A DNA stretch of 55,687 nt from Bacteroidales bacterium (GTDB lineage: Bacteria > Bacteroidota > Bacteroidia > Bacteroidales > GCA-2748055): NCBI GenBank assembly GCA_029931975.1, contig JAOZQY010000004.1, positions 1 through 55,687 of the forward strand, given 5' to 3'. A program made the position numbers and the translations under genes. Below the pieces are notes generated by a model. It saw nothing but the letters and a program-made list of their open reading frames with translations, had not been told where the DNA came from and did not search any database. Positions 9,129 to 17,308 of this stretch are shown here, piece after piece (positions within the stretch are counted from its first letter, which is position 1; every line of letters starts with the position of its first letter).

Positions 9129-9827
9129 CTACGGCCCCTTTTTATAGTTCTCGTCCCTGAAAAACAACTGCCCCTTGGTAAGCCAGGAGATTCCGAATGA
9201 AAGCAGCACAATGGATTCCAGCCAGAAGACCGGGTGGAGGCTTTTTAAGCCGGGGTAAAGATTAGCCAGGAACCACATGTAGGCAATGATCAGAAGCAGT
9301 GAGGCCGTCATTAATCCACCGCAGATGTAGTAGACTACATTCCGCTTCTTTTTCTGGCGCCCCATGAACAGCTTTTCACCTGTCACCATATCCATATGTG
9401 TCTTTGGGAAAAGGAACAGGGCGTATACGATCAGGATGAAAAAATATAAGAGTGCACTTATGTTGTGAAGCTTGCCCACCAGAGGATTATGTGCTGACCC
9501 CGGGATAAGACAGGGCTGGAGGGGAGTGCTGATGGTGCAGGGAAGAAAGGCAACTCCCAGGACAAGAATGCATCCCAGGTAGCCAGCCAGGTTGTCCCTC
9601 CAGTCGTGTCCCCTGTAGGCAAAGAGGAAGAAAGCTACCGCGCAGTTAAATCCTACGAAAATGTTCCTCATGTTGGTGTAATAATAGGTGCTGATGGACG
9701 ACTGGACCTCATCGCAACCCCCGAACAGAAATGACCCGACAAACAAAATCACAGGAAGGGTGATCCCCAGGATTCCGATAGCACGCCTCATAGTATAGTA
9801 GGAAATAATCTCGGGCGGTTTGTTCAT
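9129..9827 (-). CDS. Multi-pass membrane protein of unknown function
   Basis: A 232-residue protein with about six membrane helices. Between helices one and two it has SSISTYYYTNMRNIFVGFNC, a pattern (S-x-S-x-Y-Y-x-T-x-M-R-N-x-F-V-G) that I associate with conserved bacterial membrane proteins of unknown function. A second conserved-looking part is AFLPCTISTPLQPC with two cysteines. I chose the ATG at 9827 (MNKPPEIISYY); a longer version from a TTG at 9875 would add 16 polar residues. It lies 56 bp after the small lipoprotein gene on the same strand and may share its transcript. No function is suggested. Confidence 0.72.
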   Translation of the reverse strand: MNKPPEIISYYTMRRAIGILGITLPVILFVGSFLFGGCDEVQSSISTYYYTNMRNIFVGFNCAVAFFLFAYRGHDWRDNLAGYLGCILVLGVAFLPCTISTPLQPCLIPGSAHNPLVGKLHNISALLYFFILIVYALFLFPKTHMDMVTGEKLFMGRQKKKRNVVYYICGGLMTASLLLIIAYMWFLANLYPGLKSLHPVFWLESIVLLSFGISWLTKGQLFFRDENYKKGP

Positions 9828-9883
9828 ATTCTGTTGTCTGTCTGTATTTCCCAATAATGTCTGTCTGCTTTTCAAATAATGGT

Positions 9884-10102
9884 TTATCGCTTGTATTTTC
9901 TCTTTGAGGCTTTATAGGTGCGCTTGCGATGTTTCTTGCTCTTTTTGGCTTTATAGAATCCTTTGTTCTTGTATATGTTTTCTCCTTCAAGCATAAGTAA
10001 GCCAGCTCTCTGTTGGCTAACAGAAGCCTTCTTTGTACTGGAACAGGAAACCCCGATCAGAAGGGCAAGCAATGTAAGTCCTAAAAGGATGCCTCGTTTC
10101 AT
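9884..10102 (-). CDS. Small basic lipoprotein (72 aa)
   Basis: The N-terminus is a lipoprotein signal (KRGILLGLTLLALLIGVSC) with the lipid-bearing cysteine at residue 20. The mature part is about 52 residues: SSTKKASVSQQRAGLLMLEG, then NKGFYKAKKSKKHRKRTYKA ending in a strongly basic tail. The LLMLEG...NKxFY pattern is one I associate with small Bacteroidota lipoproteins of unknown role. The basic tail may contact acidic lipopolysaccharide or a nucleic acid, but this is a guess. It is the first gene of a likely pair with the downstream membrane protein. Confidence 0.7.
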   Translation of the reverse strand: MKRGILLGLTLLALLIGVSCSSTKKASVSQQRAGLLMLEGENIYKNKGFYKAKKSKKHRKRTYKASKRKYKR

Positions 10103-10202
10103 ATCATCTGTTCTGAATGGTAATTTCAGAATATTGTACAGTGTTTTGTTTTACGGACTTATTGGGGCCTGGGTTACGAGTAAGCTATAGATTTTCAGGT
10201 GA

Positions 10203-10439
10203 AATGAAAAAGAAGATCTGGCGCCTGATCCAAAGCCAAAGACGGACCAGGAGTATATTTTATCCGGAGCCTGGGAAATGGTGAAGGGATTTAAGGCCGG
10301 AGCTACCGGACAACAAATCAGCTCATCTTTTGGTCTGAACAATATGGAAATTCCCGATTCCTTCACCAATGGAGCACCGCCGAAGGTTCTTTCGTCCCTA
10401 AAGATCGGTCTGCCTTTTGTCAAGATAAATCTGGGCTAA
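10203..10439 (+). pseudogene. 3' remnant of an envelope protein gene
   Basis: The plus strand holds 78 open codons with no proper start, ending at TAA 10437-10439. They read as protein: PKPKTDQEYILSGAWEMVKG, then SSFGLNNMEIPDSFTNGAPP, ending KIGLPFVKINLG. Just upstream another frame reads GPGLRVSYRFSGEMKK (to about 10212). Adding one A to the five-A run after ATG at 10204-10206 would join the two as MKKEDLAPDP. So this looks like the 3' end of a gene with one frameshift and no 5' end. An internal ATG at 10278 could make a 53-residue product. The family is not identified. Its last bases overlap the 3' end of the converging gene at 10398. Confidence 0.5.
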
Positions 10440-10778
10440 AAAGGAGTCATTTGATGATTTAATCTGTGAAGTATTTGCAAAGATATAGAGTACTACAGGA
10501 AGATTCGTGCGATCTTCAGTTTGCCCGGCATTCAGTTTGGTCCTGGAGACTGCCAGATGCTCCTGGTACAAAAGGAAAACCGTATCCCTAGAAATGGTAT
10601 AGGTGCCTGTGTATACATTATTATCTCTTACACGAAGCTCGAATTCTTTGCCATCTTCAAACAACCTGATGCATTGGGATTCATTAATGGCTCCAAATAC
10701 AATATCCTGTCTTGGTTTAAATAAAAACATAAGAGGGATAATGCTGGCAAGAAGCAGGTAATACAATACTTTTTTCAT
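10398..10778 (-). CDS. Hypothetical exported or membrane-anchored protein
   Basis: A 126-residue protein with an N-terminal hydrophobic segment (KKVLYYLLLASIIPLMFLF) that could be an uncleaved anchor or signal peptide. The rest is mixed beta-type sequence: CIRLFEDGKEFELRVRDNNV, then YTGTYTISRDTVFLLYQEH, resembling small secreted proteins that describe a value-and-threshold beta fold. The family is not recognised. The ATG at 10776-10778 is preceded by an A/T-rich leader. Its 3' end overlaps the remnant on the other strand by about 40 bp. Confidence 0.6.
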   Translation of the reverse strand: MKKVLYYLLLASIIPLMFLFKPRQDIVFGAINESQCIRLFEDGKEFELRVRDNNVYTGTYTISRDTVFLLYQEHLAVSRTKLNAGQTEDRTNLPVVLYIFANTSQIKSSNDSFLAQIYLDKRQTDL

Positions 10779-10953
10779 GGTGTTTTCTTCTGGAGTAAAA
10801 GTAAGAAGCTGTTTCCCTGCTTAGTTGTCGTAGCAAAGGGGGTTATCAACCGTCAGGAAATCAAGGATGTGTCTGGACATAAAGCCGGGTGTTTATGCAA
10901 GGATGCAAATTCAGGCGCTACAGTTGCGTCTTAACAATCTTTAAGCCCTAAAC

Positions 10954-13395
10954 TTATTCCCCCTCCAGGGCGTAGCGCAATATCACATCATTATTTACAT
11001 ACCAGCCATGATCCTGGTCGATGAAAAAGACGCTTGACGAAGTAAATGCATTATCTTCAAAAGGGGTGTCAAATACATTCCAGGTATCCCCGCCATCATT
11101 TGTATATCCAATGCTTACATCAGGGTAAGTCAGATAACTGATATATCCATTTGATTTTTCGAGGAAGTAAATATCAGATGGGGAGTACTCGCTTAACTGA
11201 GTTGTCCAGGTTGCTCCACCATCCATGGTTTTCAGAATAAATCCCTGCTTGCCGGTGGTTCCTGTAAATCCGGTTATCCAGCCGGTAGTGTTGTCAATAA
11301 AGAACATATCCTTGTAATTCCATGTGGCCATTTCCGAATCATCAAATACAACATCCTGGTGTACCCAGTGAGCTCCTTTGTCGGTGGTTTTAAACAGCCC
11401 GCCCGTAGAGACATCCGTGTCTTCATCGTAGCTTGAACCAATGAAGTACCCGGTATTATCAATGGGAAAGCTCATCAAAAGTACCCGGGTAATTTCCAAT
11501 TCTTCCTGGTACCCGTATTCTGTTACAAGTTCCCATTCTCCTGAACCCCCGCTTTTTAAAGTATGCATTGTAGATTGCGCGAGGGCAAAGAGATCACCAG
11601 TCTCGTTAACTTCAATTTGATTGGCATCCACGTAATCGTAATACAACGAGGAAGAAAGTGGTCTGTTCCAGTTCGTTCCACCGTTTGTGCCAGCATATAG
11701 ATATTGCCCTGCTGTAAAATAGGCTGTGTTTTCTCCAAGCACTTCAAAATCCTCAAGCTCATAGGCATAGCCGGCATCGCCCGAGTATGCTTTTGACCAG
11801 GTTTTTCCCCCGTCATGCGTGCGCAGGCAAAAACGTTTTCCCGGTATGTAATTTTTTGTCCGCCCGAGAATCCAGCCATTCTCAGTATCTGAAAAGCGAA
11901 CTATTTCAAATTCATAATCAGTAGTAAACAAATCGCTCACATCGATTTGCTGCCAGCCACCCGATTGAAAGGTCAGCTCCACTTCGGATGAAATGGTTGT
12001 ATTTACATAGTCAGCAATTGCTTTCAGGATATGCGATCCCTGTGCACCCTCCACGGTCCAGGCATATTCAAAGGGTTCTTCCGTATCAGTATAAAGCAGA
12101 ACATCATCCAAATAAAACTTGACTTCAGAGGGAGGTATTCCCGTAAGATAGGTCTGGATGTTAATCACTTCATTAATATTCACTTTTGCCCCGTCAGCAG
12201 GAGATTGGATGCTAAAAGACTGGTAGAGGGGTTCATCATTAAGTTCCTGGTGAACGAGATTCACATCGAATAACTGGAAGTTTTTTTCCAGCTCGAAAAA
12301 TAATACATCGATCTCCACACCAGCATTGGATTCAAGATTCAGATCATAATCCAGGTTAAATCCATTGGGACTAAGTTCAGCAGCCAGGTCCGAAACCAGT
12401 AAGAGATCTATGTAGGGGCCTGCGATGCCGTAGAGTTTTAAACTGGCTTTTGGCCCGATTTTCATGGTGTATTCTGCATTATCGCTAAGTGCTGCCGGTT
12501 GTATTGTAAACCCAGGGGCAGGGTTCGTGCTGTTTATCTTAGACCATTCATCGCCATCATATTCCAGTCCGATTTCCCGGTTATAATTTTGAGTAGCGTA
12601 GCTCTGTACCGTCCCGGTAATTGATAGATCGGAATGTAAAACCAATTCAACCTTGGGTACAAATACAACAGGAACAGGACCAATAAAAATGGTCCAAGGG
12701 GTAAAGGTGATTTTGGCAAAAGTGATTTCCTCCTCCAGCGATATATCCGATTGAACGTCCAATCCCAGGGAGGCGAGTTCATCTACCTCCACAGAGGTTT
12801 TAAAATAGTCGATACCGTCCAATGATACATCCAGCTCAAAATTAAAATCCAGACTAAAATACATGGACCCGCTGAGGGTTGCGTTCTGATTACCTCCAAT
12901 GGGATGTTCGAAATCCATATCAAAGCCAAGCAGATTGGTGTTCTTTAGATTCTCTGATAAAGAAATACCTTCTGCCAGGTATATTTGATCTATGTCTGCG
13001 GCCGTAAGCGAAACGGAATGAAGATCAATGGATCCCTTTTTTATTATGTCCTCCAATGTGGCCTGGGAGGTTTGGACAACAATGTTTCCATCTTTGTTTT
13101 CCACCGAACTGACTTTTCTCAAGAATCCATTAGGAGCCAGGCTGCTCACATCATCCACTAAAATATCATTGGTTTGCAGATCGCTGGCAAAGGAACCATC
13201 CCCATCAAATTGAAAAGTATAGCTAATGGTATCCAGACTGACTATTTCGGCGCGACTCCCGGAATCAAGCACCCGGGCTTCCTCGGCAATAAGCACATCT
13301 TCGTTGATATTATTGTTGTCAGGGTCAGGCTCCTCTTTCTTACATGAAAATACTGCAGAAACTATCAGGAGCAGGATGAGGGACTGAATTTTCAT
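10954..13395 (-). CDS. Lipoprotein with Ig-like domain and YCF48/BNR repeats
   Basis: A large surface or periplasmic lipoprotein of 813 residues from the ATG at 13395. The signal peptide MKIQSLILLLIVSAVFSC gives the lipid-anchored cysteine at residue 18. Residues 25-390 are a beta-rich region of unknown family. A bacterial Ig-like domain lies around 395-480 (SPADGAKVNINEVINIQTYL ... SHILKAIADYVNTT). The C-terminal 330 residues hold five or six YCF48/BNR-type propeller repeats with typical cores THDGGKTWS, TNGGTNWN, TTDKGAHWVH, TMDGGATWTT and TNDGGDTWN, often paired with FFIDxxxGW. Such propellers usually bind protein or carbohydrate partners. There is no T9SS sorting domain, so the lipid anchors it. 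An in-frame ATG 33 bp further upstream is less likely because it would precede the signal peptide. Confidence 0.8.
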   Translation of the reverse strand: MKIQSLILLLIVSAVFSCKKEEPDPDNNNINEDVLIAEEARVLDSGSRAEIVSLDTISYTFQFDGDGSFASDLQTNDILVDDVSSLAPNGFLRKVSSVENKDGNIVVQTSQATLEDIIKKGSIDLHSVSLTAADIDQIYLAEGISLSENLKNTNLLGFDMDFEHPIGGNQNATLSGSMYFSLDFNFELDVSLDGIDYFKTSVEVDELASLGLDVQSDISLEEEITFAKITFTPWTIFIGPVPVVFVPKVELVLHSDLSITGTVQSYATQNYNREIGLEYDGDEWSKINSTNPAPGFTIQPAALSDNAEYTMKIGPKASLKLYGIAGPYIDLLLVSDLAAELSPNGFNLDYDLNLESNAGVEIDVLFFELEKNFQLFDVNLVHQELNDEPLYQSFSIQSPADGAKVNINEVINIQTYLTGIPPSEVKFYLDDVLLYTDTEEPFEYAWTVEGAQGSHILKAIADYVNTTISSEVELTFQSGGWQQIDVSDLFTTDYEFEIVRFSDTENGWILGRTKNYIPGKRFCLRTHDGGKTWSKAYSGDAGYAYELEDFEVLGENTAYFTAGQYLYAGTNGGTNWNRPLSSSLYYDYVDANQIEVNETGDLFALAQSTMHTLKSGGSGEWELVTEYGYQEELEITRVLLMSFPIDNTGYFIGSSYDEDTDVSTGGLFKTTDKGAHWVHQDVVFDDSEMATWNYKDMFFIDNTTGWITGFTGTTGKQGFILKTMDGGATWTTQLSEYSPSDIYFLEKSNGYISYLTYPDVSIGYTNDGGDTWNVFDTPFEDNAFTSSSVFFIDQDHGWYVNNDVILRYALEGE

Positions 13396-13532
13396 AGTAA
13401 ATACAGATTTTGAAAAACAAAAAGTCAACTGAAGAAAAGAACTTATAAAAATAAATTTATGAATTTTTTTTGGTAAAGAAGGCGCTTATGTTTCAGAATT
13501 GACTGAAGAAGCGTCTTTTATGAATACCTGCC

Positions 13533-14036
13533 CTACCGGCAGAAGACCCATTCATTTTGCTTAGACAGGTCATTGTTGAAGTAGTAACCTTCTTCGACAA
13601 ATGCCCTGAGGTATGCCGGATCGTTTATCCTGTTTTTAATAATGAAGCGCAGCATCATTCCCCGGGCCTTCTTGGCATAGATGGTGACATTCCGAAATCT
13701 GGTACCATCAGATTCTTTAAAGACGGGTGTGATTATTTTGTAGGGAAAGGTTCGAGGTTCTTTGGATCTGAAATATTCATTTGAAGCCAGGTTGATCAAT
13801 ACTTTGCTGCTTTGCATGCCAGTCTCCTCCACAATTTTGCCTGGGATGATCTCTTTCCAGAATTCATAAAGATTCTTTCCTTTGGTGTTAGTCATTTTTG
13901 TGCCTATCTCGAGCCGATAAGGCAGGATCAGGTCCAGCGGCCTTAATACGCCGTATAGTCCGGAGAGCAAGCGAATATGCTCTTGGGAAAACAGGAGGTC
14001 CTCTTCGCTTGGTGAGCATGCGGGAGAGGGTATGGG
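13533..14036 (-). pseudogene. yaaA: yaaA (peroxide stress protein), 5'-truncated
   Basis: The 3' part of the YaaA/DUF328 family, whose E. coli member limits intracellular iron during peroxide stress. The frame reads SPSEEDLLFSQEHIRLLSGL then YGVLRPLDLILPYRLEIGTK, and later INLASNEYFRS, YAKKARGMMLRFIIKNR and EGYYFNND, all close to the known family. E. coli YaaA has about 258 residues and the LSGLYG motif lies near residue 110. Here homology starts about 15 residues before that motif and an in-frame stop (complement of 14037-14039) closes the frame. The family start (LIxLSPAKTLD) is absent, and the next intact gene begins at 14222 on the other strand. The first 90-100 residues are therefore missing, and the gene is most likely dead. 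Confidence 0.75.
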
Positions 14037-14158
14037 TTAATGGCTTAAAATTAGTTCTTAATTTTATACATAGCAAGTGCTCTTTCGTGTAAAAGAGATC
14101 TGCTTGTCCGTTTTCTGTGGGTAATTAAATCACCATGGATGGAGAGTGTATATAATTA

Positions 14159-14192
14159 TTGACGACAAAGATCAAATCTTTATATAACTTCG
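14159..14192 (+). promoter_or_regulatory. Candidate promoter of the GT2-SPOR gene
   Basis: TTG at 14159-14161 followed 23 bp later by TAACTTCG (14185-14192), one mismatch from TAnnTTTG. The spacing is near the top of the usual range for Bacteroidota -33/-7 elements. The start codon at 14222 follows at a plausible leader length. This argues that the TTG at 14159 is part of the promoter and not a start codon. Confidence 0.3.
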
Positions 14193-14221
14193 TGTATAAT
14201 CACAGATACCAGAATTGTCTT

Positions 14222-16141
14222 ATGAGTGAAATTTCAGGCATTGTGGCTCATTTTGTAAACAATGCACTTCTTGCCGTCACAGTAATTATTTTTGCTACCT
14301 ATCTGTTTCTGACAGTTTACTCTGCCTTTGCCCTGAGGAAATACCTTCGAAAGAATAGTTATGTGGACTATAACTCCATCATCTCCTCACCGCTGGTTCC
14401 AAGCATTTCTGTGATTGTCCCCGCATTCAATGAAAGTGCCGGCATCGTTGCTAATATTCGCACACTACTTTCCCTCTACTACAATAACTTCGAGATTGTT
14501 ATAGTCAATGATGGAAGTGGTGATGATTCTTTGGAGAAGGTCATCGAAGCCTACGAACTGGAAAAGGTAAATTACTATTATGATTACCGGCTGCCCTGCG
14601 AAAGAATTAAAGCTGTTTATAAATCCCGCAACAGGTCCTATAAAAAGTTATTGGTGGTGGATAAGCAGAACGGGGGGAAAGCAGACGCTTTGAATGCAGG
14701 TTTGAATGTTGTGAGGAACGAACTGATTGTATGCATAGATGCAGACTCCATCATGGAACAGGATGCTTTGATGAAGCTGGTAAAACCTTTTCTTGAAGAG
14801 AAGGATGCAAAGATGATCGGGGCAGGAGGCGTGATCCGTATTGCCAATTCATGTGAGATCACCGATGGAAAGATAACAAAGATCAATCTGCCGAAAAAAT
14901 GGCTCCCCCGGGCTCAGGTCATGGAATATACACGTGCCTTTCTAATGGGCCGGATCGCGTGGAGTGAACTCGATGGACTTTTGTTGATTTCAGGGGCCCT
15001 GGGAATGTTTAACCGGGAGATCGTCATCGAGGCCGGAGGATACAGCACAAACACTGTTGGTGAGGACATGGAGCTTGTTGTTAGGATGAGGAGGTACATG
15101 GCGGAAAAGGATATCCCTTACCGGGTGGAGTATATCCCCGATCCGCTATGCTGGACAGAAGTGCCCTCTACCCTTAAATCTCTGGCTCTGCAGAGAAGCC
15201 GGTGGACACGTGGTACGATGGAAACGCTCTGGACCCACAGGAAACTGTTCCTGAATAGAAAATACGGGAAGCTGGGTCTGCTGGGTTATCCCTACTGGTT
15301 GTTTTTTGAGTGGCTTGCACCCATTCTCGAGTTTGTGGGCATCATTATTTTCACTGTCCTTGCTATCACCGGTAGACTGAATACAAGCTTTTTCTTCCTC
15401 TTGCTGGGATTTGTATATTTCTTCGCTGTTTCCCTCTCCATCTGGGCCGTTCTTTTTGAAGAGATCACCTTTCATAAATTCGAAAAACGGAGGGATGTGC
15501 TACGCCTCGTGGGGACCGCATTTCTTGAGCCTCTGTTTTATCATCCGTTTATTTTGCTGACGAGTATTAAGGGAAATATTGATAAACTATTGAATAATAC
15601 TTCCTGGGGAAAGCAGGAGAGAGAAGGGTTCAGCAATGGGGCAGAAAAGAGCAAGTCCGGAAAGGCGAAAAAGGCTAATGCTCGCAAACGAAATATCCTT
15701 ATTGGTATCAGTGGCGTAGTACTTGCATCACTTGCCATTATCTGGTTGATCATGACCGGAAAGCCGGGAGGCCAGGAGGAACAAGCTCCCCAGGATACAG
15801 GAAGGATGGATTCCACCGAACTTGTTGTACATGTAACATCGGCAGATACCACCGAAATTGTGCCAGAGCCTGTTCCTGTTCCTATTCCCGTTCCTGCACG
15901 AGTCCAAAAAGAATATCATATCATTGTTGGGAGCTATGCTTACAAGGCCCGGGGGTATGCGGATATTTTGGTGGAAAAGTTCAAGGAAGAAGGTTATGAC
16001 CCTGGACTACACTCCATAGGAGATTCACTTGTCAGAGTCTCCTTGTACTCAACAACGAACAGACGGGAGGCCCTGGATAGTCTCGAGCTATTAAGAGCCG
16101 AACCCGGCCTGGACAAAGCGTGGATATGGGTAGAGAAGTAA
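14222..16141 (+). CDS. GT2 polysaccharide synthase fused to a C-terminal SPOR domain
   Basis: A processive-type membrane glycosyltransferase of family 2 (PgaC/IcaA or hyaluronan synthase-like) carrying an extra periplasmic SPOR domain. Numbering is from the ATG at 14222 (639 residues). After one N-terminal helix the GT2 domain starts at SISVIVPAFNESAGIV. Substrate-binding and catalytic motifs are visible: KQNGGKADALNAGL, the DxD motif in CIDADS (D173), GED (280-282) and QRSRW (324-328). Three or four more membrane helices follow (about 365-450). A basic linker leads to another helix near 490-510, then a proline/valine-rich periplasmic stretch, and a SPOR domain (564-639: EYHIIVGSYAYKARGYADIL ... 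KAWIWVEK). SPOR domains bind peptidoglycan strands lacking stem peptides, mostly at the septum. The polymer made is unknown. Ordinary PgaC proteins are about 400-440 residues without this tail. Confidence 0.85.
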   Translation: MSEISGIVAHFVNNALLAVTVIIFATYLFLTVYSAFALRKYLRKNSYVDYNSIISSPLVPSISVIVPAFNESAGIVANIRTLLSLYYNNFEIVIVNDGSGDDSLEKVIEAYELEKVNYYYDYRLPCERIKAVYKSRNRSYKKLLVVDKQNGGKADALNAGLNVVRNELIVCIDADSIMEQDALMKLVKPFLEEKDAKMIGAGGVIRIANSCEITDGKITKINLPKKWLPRAQVMEYTRAFLMGRIAWSELDGLLLISGALGMFNREIVIEAGGYSTNTVGEDMELVVRMRRYMAEKDIPYRVEYIPDPLCWTEVPSTLKSLALQRSRWTRGTMETLWTHRKLFLNRKYGKLGLLGYPYWLFFEWLAPILEFVGIIIFTVLAITGRLNTSFFFLLLGFVYFFAVSLSIWAVLFEEITFHKFEKRRDVLRLVGTAFLEPLFYHPFILLTSIKGNIDKLLNNTSWGKQEREGFSNGAEKSKSGKAKKANARKRNILIGISGVVLASLAIIWLIMTGKPGGQEEQAPQDTGRMDSTELVVHVTSADTTEIVPEPVPVPIPVPARVQKEYHIIVGSYAYKARGYADILVEKFKEEGYDPGLHSIGDSLVRVSLYSTTNRREALDSLELLRAEPGLDKAWIWVEK

Positions 16142-16230
16142 AAGAGCCCTTTGGAATGCTATTTTGAAACTAAAATTTGAAATTGACCGTTTAAGTACTG
16201 ACAAGCTTAATGCAAATTAATACGACGGCC

Positions 16231-17148
16231 ATGAAGAATTTACCCTACCTAATAGCACTATCTTGTTTTTTGGTTTTTGCTTTATCATCCTGCGAGAAAG
16301 ATGATACTGAAAGAATTAAAGGAGAAAATGCTGTGATTGCAGATCATACAATTGCTACCGAGGATATTCTCAGGGCTATCCCGGAGGAATATATTAATGC
16401 AGCCCGCAATGATCTTCACATAGCCTACCAGCATACTTCACATGGGACGCATGTCGCACGCGGTATGTTCGGTTTACCCGATTACAAGTCAGGAGATGAG
16501 GACTTGTTTGCCATAAGCAATAACGATCCGCAAGCCGGGAAGCTCGATTTCAGAGATTATGCAATGGCCTCCTACGCTGATGGTGGTGATGACGCTTCTG
16601 ATCTTAGTCGAAACGAAACAGCATTTATCCAGGCCACAAGAAACTATCTGGATGATCCTGACAATTCAGAAATTAATGTAGTCATGTGGAGTTGGTGTGA
16701 TATTGCAGGACATGATGTAGCTGATAATTATATCCCCGGAATGCAAACCCTCATTAACGAGTATCCTTCAGTTAGCTTTATTTTTATGACGGGCCATGCC
16801 AACAAGGACAATAATGTGGGAGATGGAAAGCCCAAAAACCAGGCCGATTTAATTCTCAATTACTGTAAAGAGAACAAGTTTTACTGTCTTGATTATTATG
16901 GAATTGACACGCATGATATGGATGGTAACTATTGGGAAGATGCAGGTGATGATGGCAACTCTTCAACAGGAGGCAACTTTTATGCAGATTTTCAAGATAG
17001 TCACAGCCCTGGAGCCGGCTATTACGAAAACAGATCATCACCGGGAGGCTCGGTTACTTTTGGTGCCCACAATACACAACATATCACTGCAAATCGCAAG
17101 GCCTACGCCATGTGGTATATTCTGGCCAGCATTGCAGGTTGGGAGTAG
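16231..17148 (+). CDS. SGNH-hydrolase-like lipoprotein
   Basis: An exported lipoprotein of 305 residues from the ATG at 16231, with signal KNLPYLIALSCFLVFALSSC and the lipid-bearing cysteine at residue 21. The mature start HIAYQHTSHGTHVARGMFGL resembles block I of atypical SGNH hydrolases (H-x-S-x-G in place of GDS), making Ser70 a candidate nucleophile. Later NVVMWSWCDIAG and SFIFMTGHANKDN suit the following core strands, and the C-terminal QHITANRKAYAMWYILASIAGW may supply the catalytic histidine. This is fold-level inference. The expected activity would be esterase or deacetylase on a polysaccharide or lipid. It follows the GT2-SPOR gene on the same strand after 89 bp, so the two may form a functional pair. 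An upstream in-frame ATG at 16210 would add seven residues before the signal peptide. Confidence 0.6.
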   Translation: MKNLPYLIALSCFLVFALSSCEKDDTERIKGENAVIADHTIATEDILRAIPEEYINAARNDLHIAYQHTSHGTHVARGMFGLPDYKSGDEDLFAISNNDPQAGKLDFRDYAMASYADGGDDASDLSRNETAFIQATRNYLDDPDNSEINVVMWSWCDIAGHDVADNYIPGMQTLINEYPSVSFIFMTGHANKDNNVGDGKPKNQADLILNYCKENKFYCLDYYGIDTHDMDGNYWEDAGDDGNSSTGGNFYADFQDSHSPGAGYYENRSSPGGSVTFGAHNTQHITANRKAYAMWYILASIAGWE

Positions 17149-17200
17149 TCTGGATTCGATAACTGTTAACTCAGCTTATATTGTACAGATTACATGATTG

Positions 17201-17308
17201 TCAGATCTTAACGACCATCTTGCCCTTGTTCTTGTCCTCAAAAAGATCAATGAAGACCGGCGGAATCTGTTCAAAACTCTCAACAATTATTTCAATGGCT
17301 CGCCGCAT
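17201..17308 (-). pseudogene. 3' remnant of a medium-chain NADP-dependent oxidoreductase
   Basis: The minus strand reads 35 codons ending at a TGA (complement of 17201-17203): AIEIIVESFEQIPPVFIDLF then EDKNKGKMVVKI. This closely matches the C-terminal end of zinc-independent medium-chain dehydrogenases (quinone oxidoreductase/CurA type), which end in a pattern like ENAPxALxGLFxGxNxGKxxVxV. The remaining roughly 300 residues are absent. The upstream end overlaps the last 22 bases of the zinc-ribbon gene in another frame. It is a fossil of a deleted gene and will not make a functional enzyme. Confidence 0.55.

Noticed and set aside
10790-10935. Plus-strand open stretch reading VINRQEIKDVSGHKAG and onwards in the 175-bp gap before the YCF48 gene
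   Set aside because: No start, no family match that I can name, and only about 45 codons; likely chance.
14159-14221. TTG start that would lengthen the GT2-SPOR protein by 21 residues
   Set aside because: The TTG fits better as a -33 promoter element, and the extra residues add nothing typical of the family.
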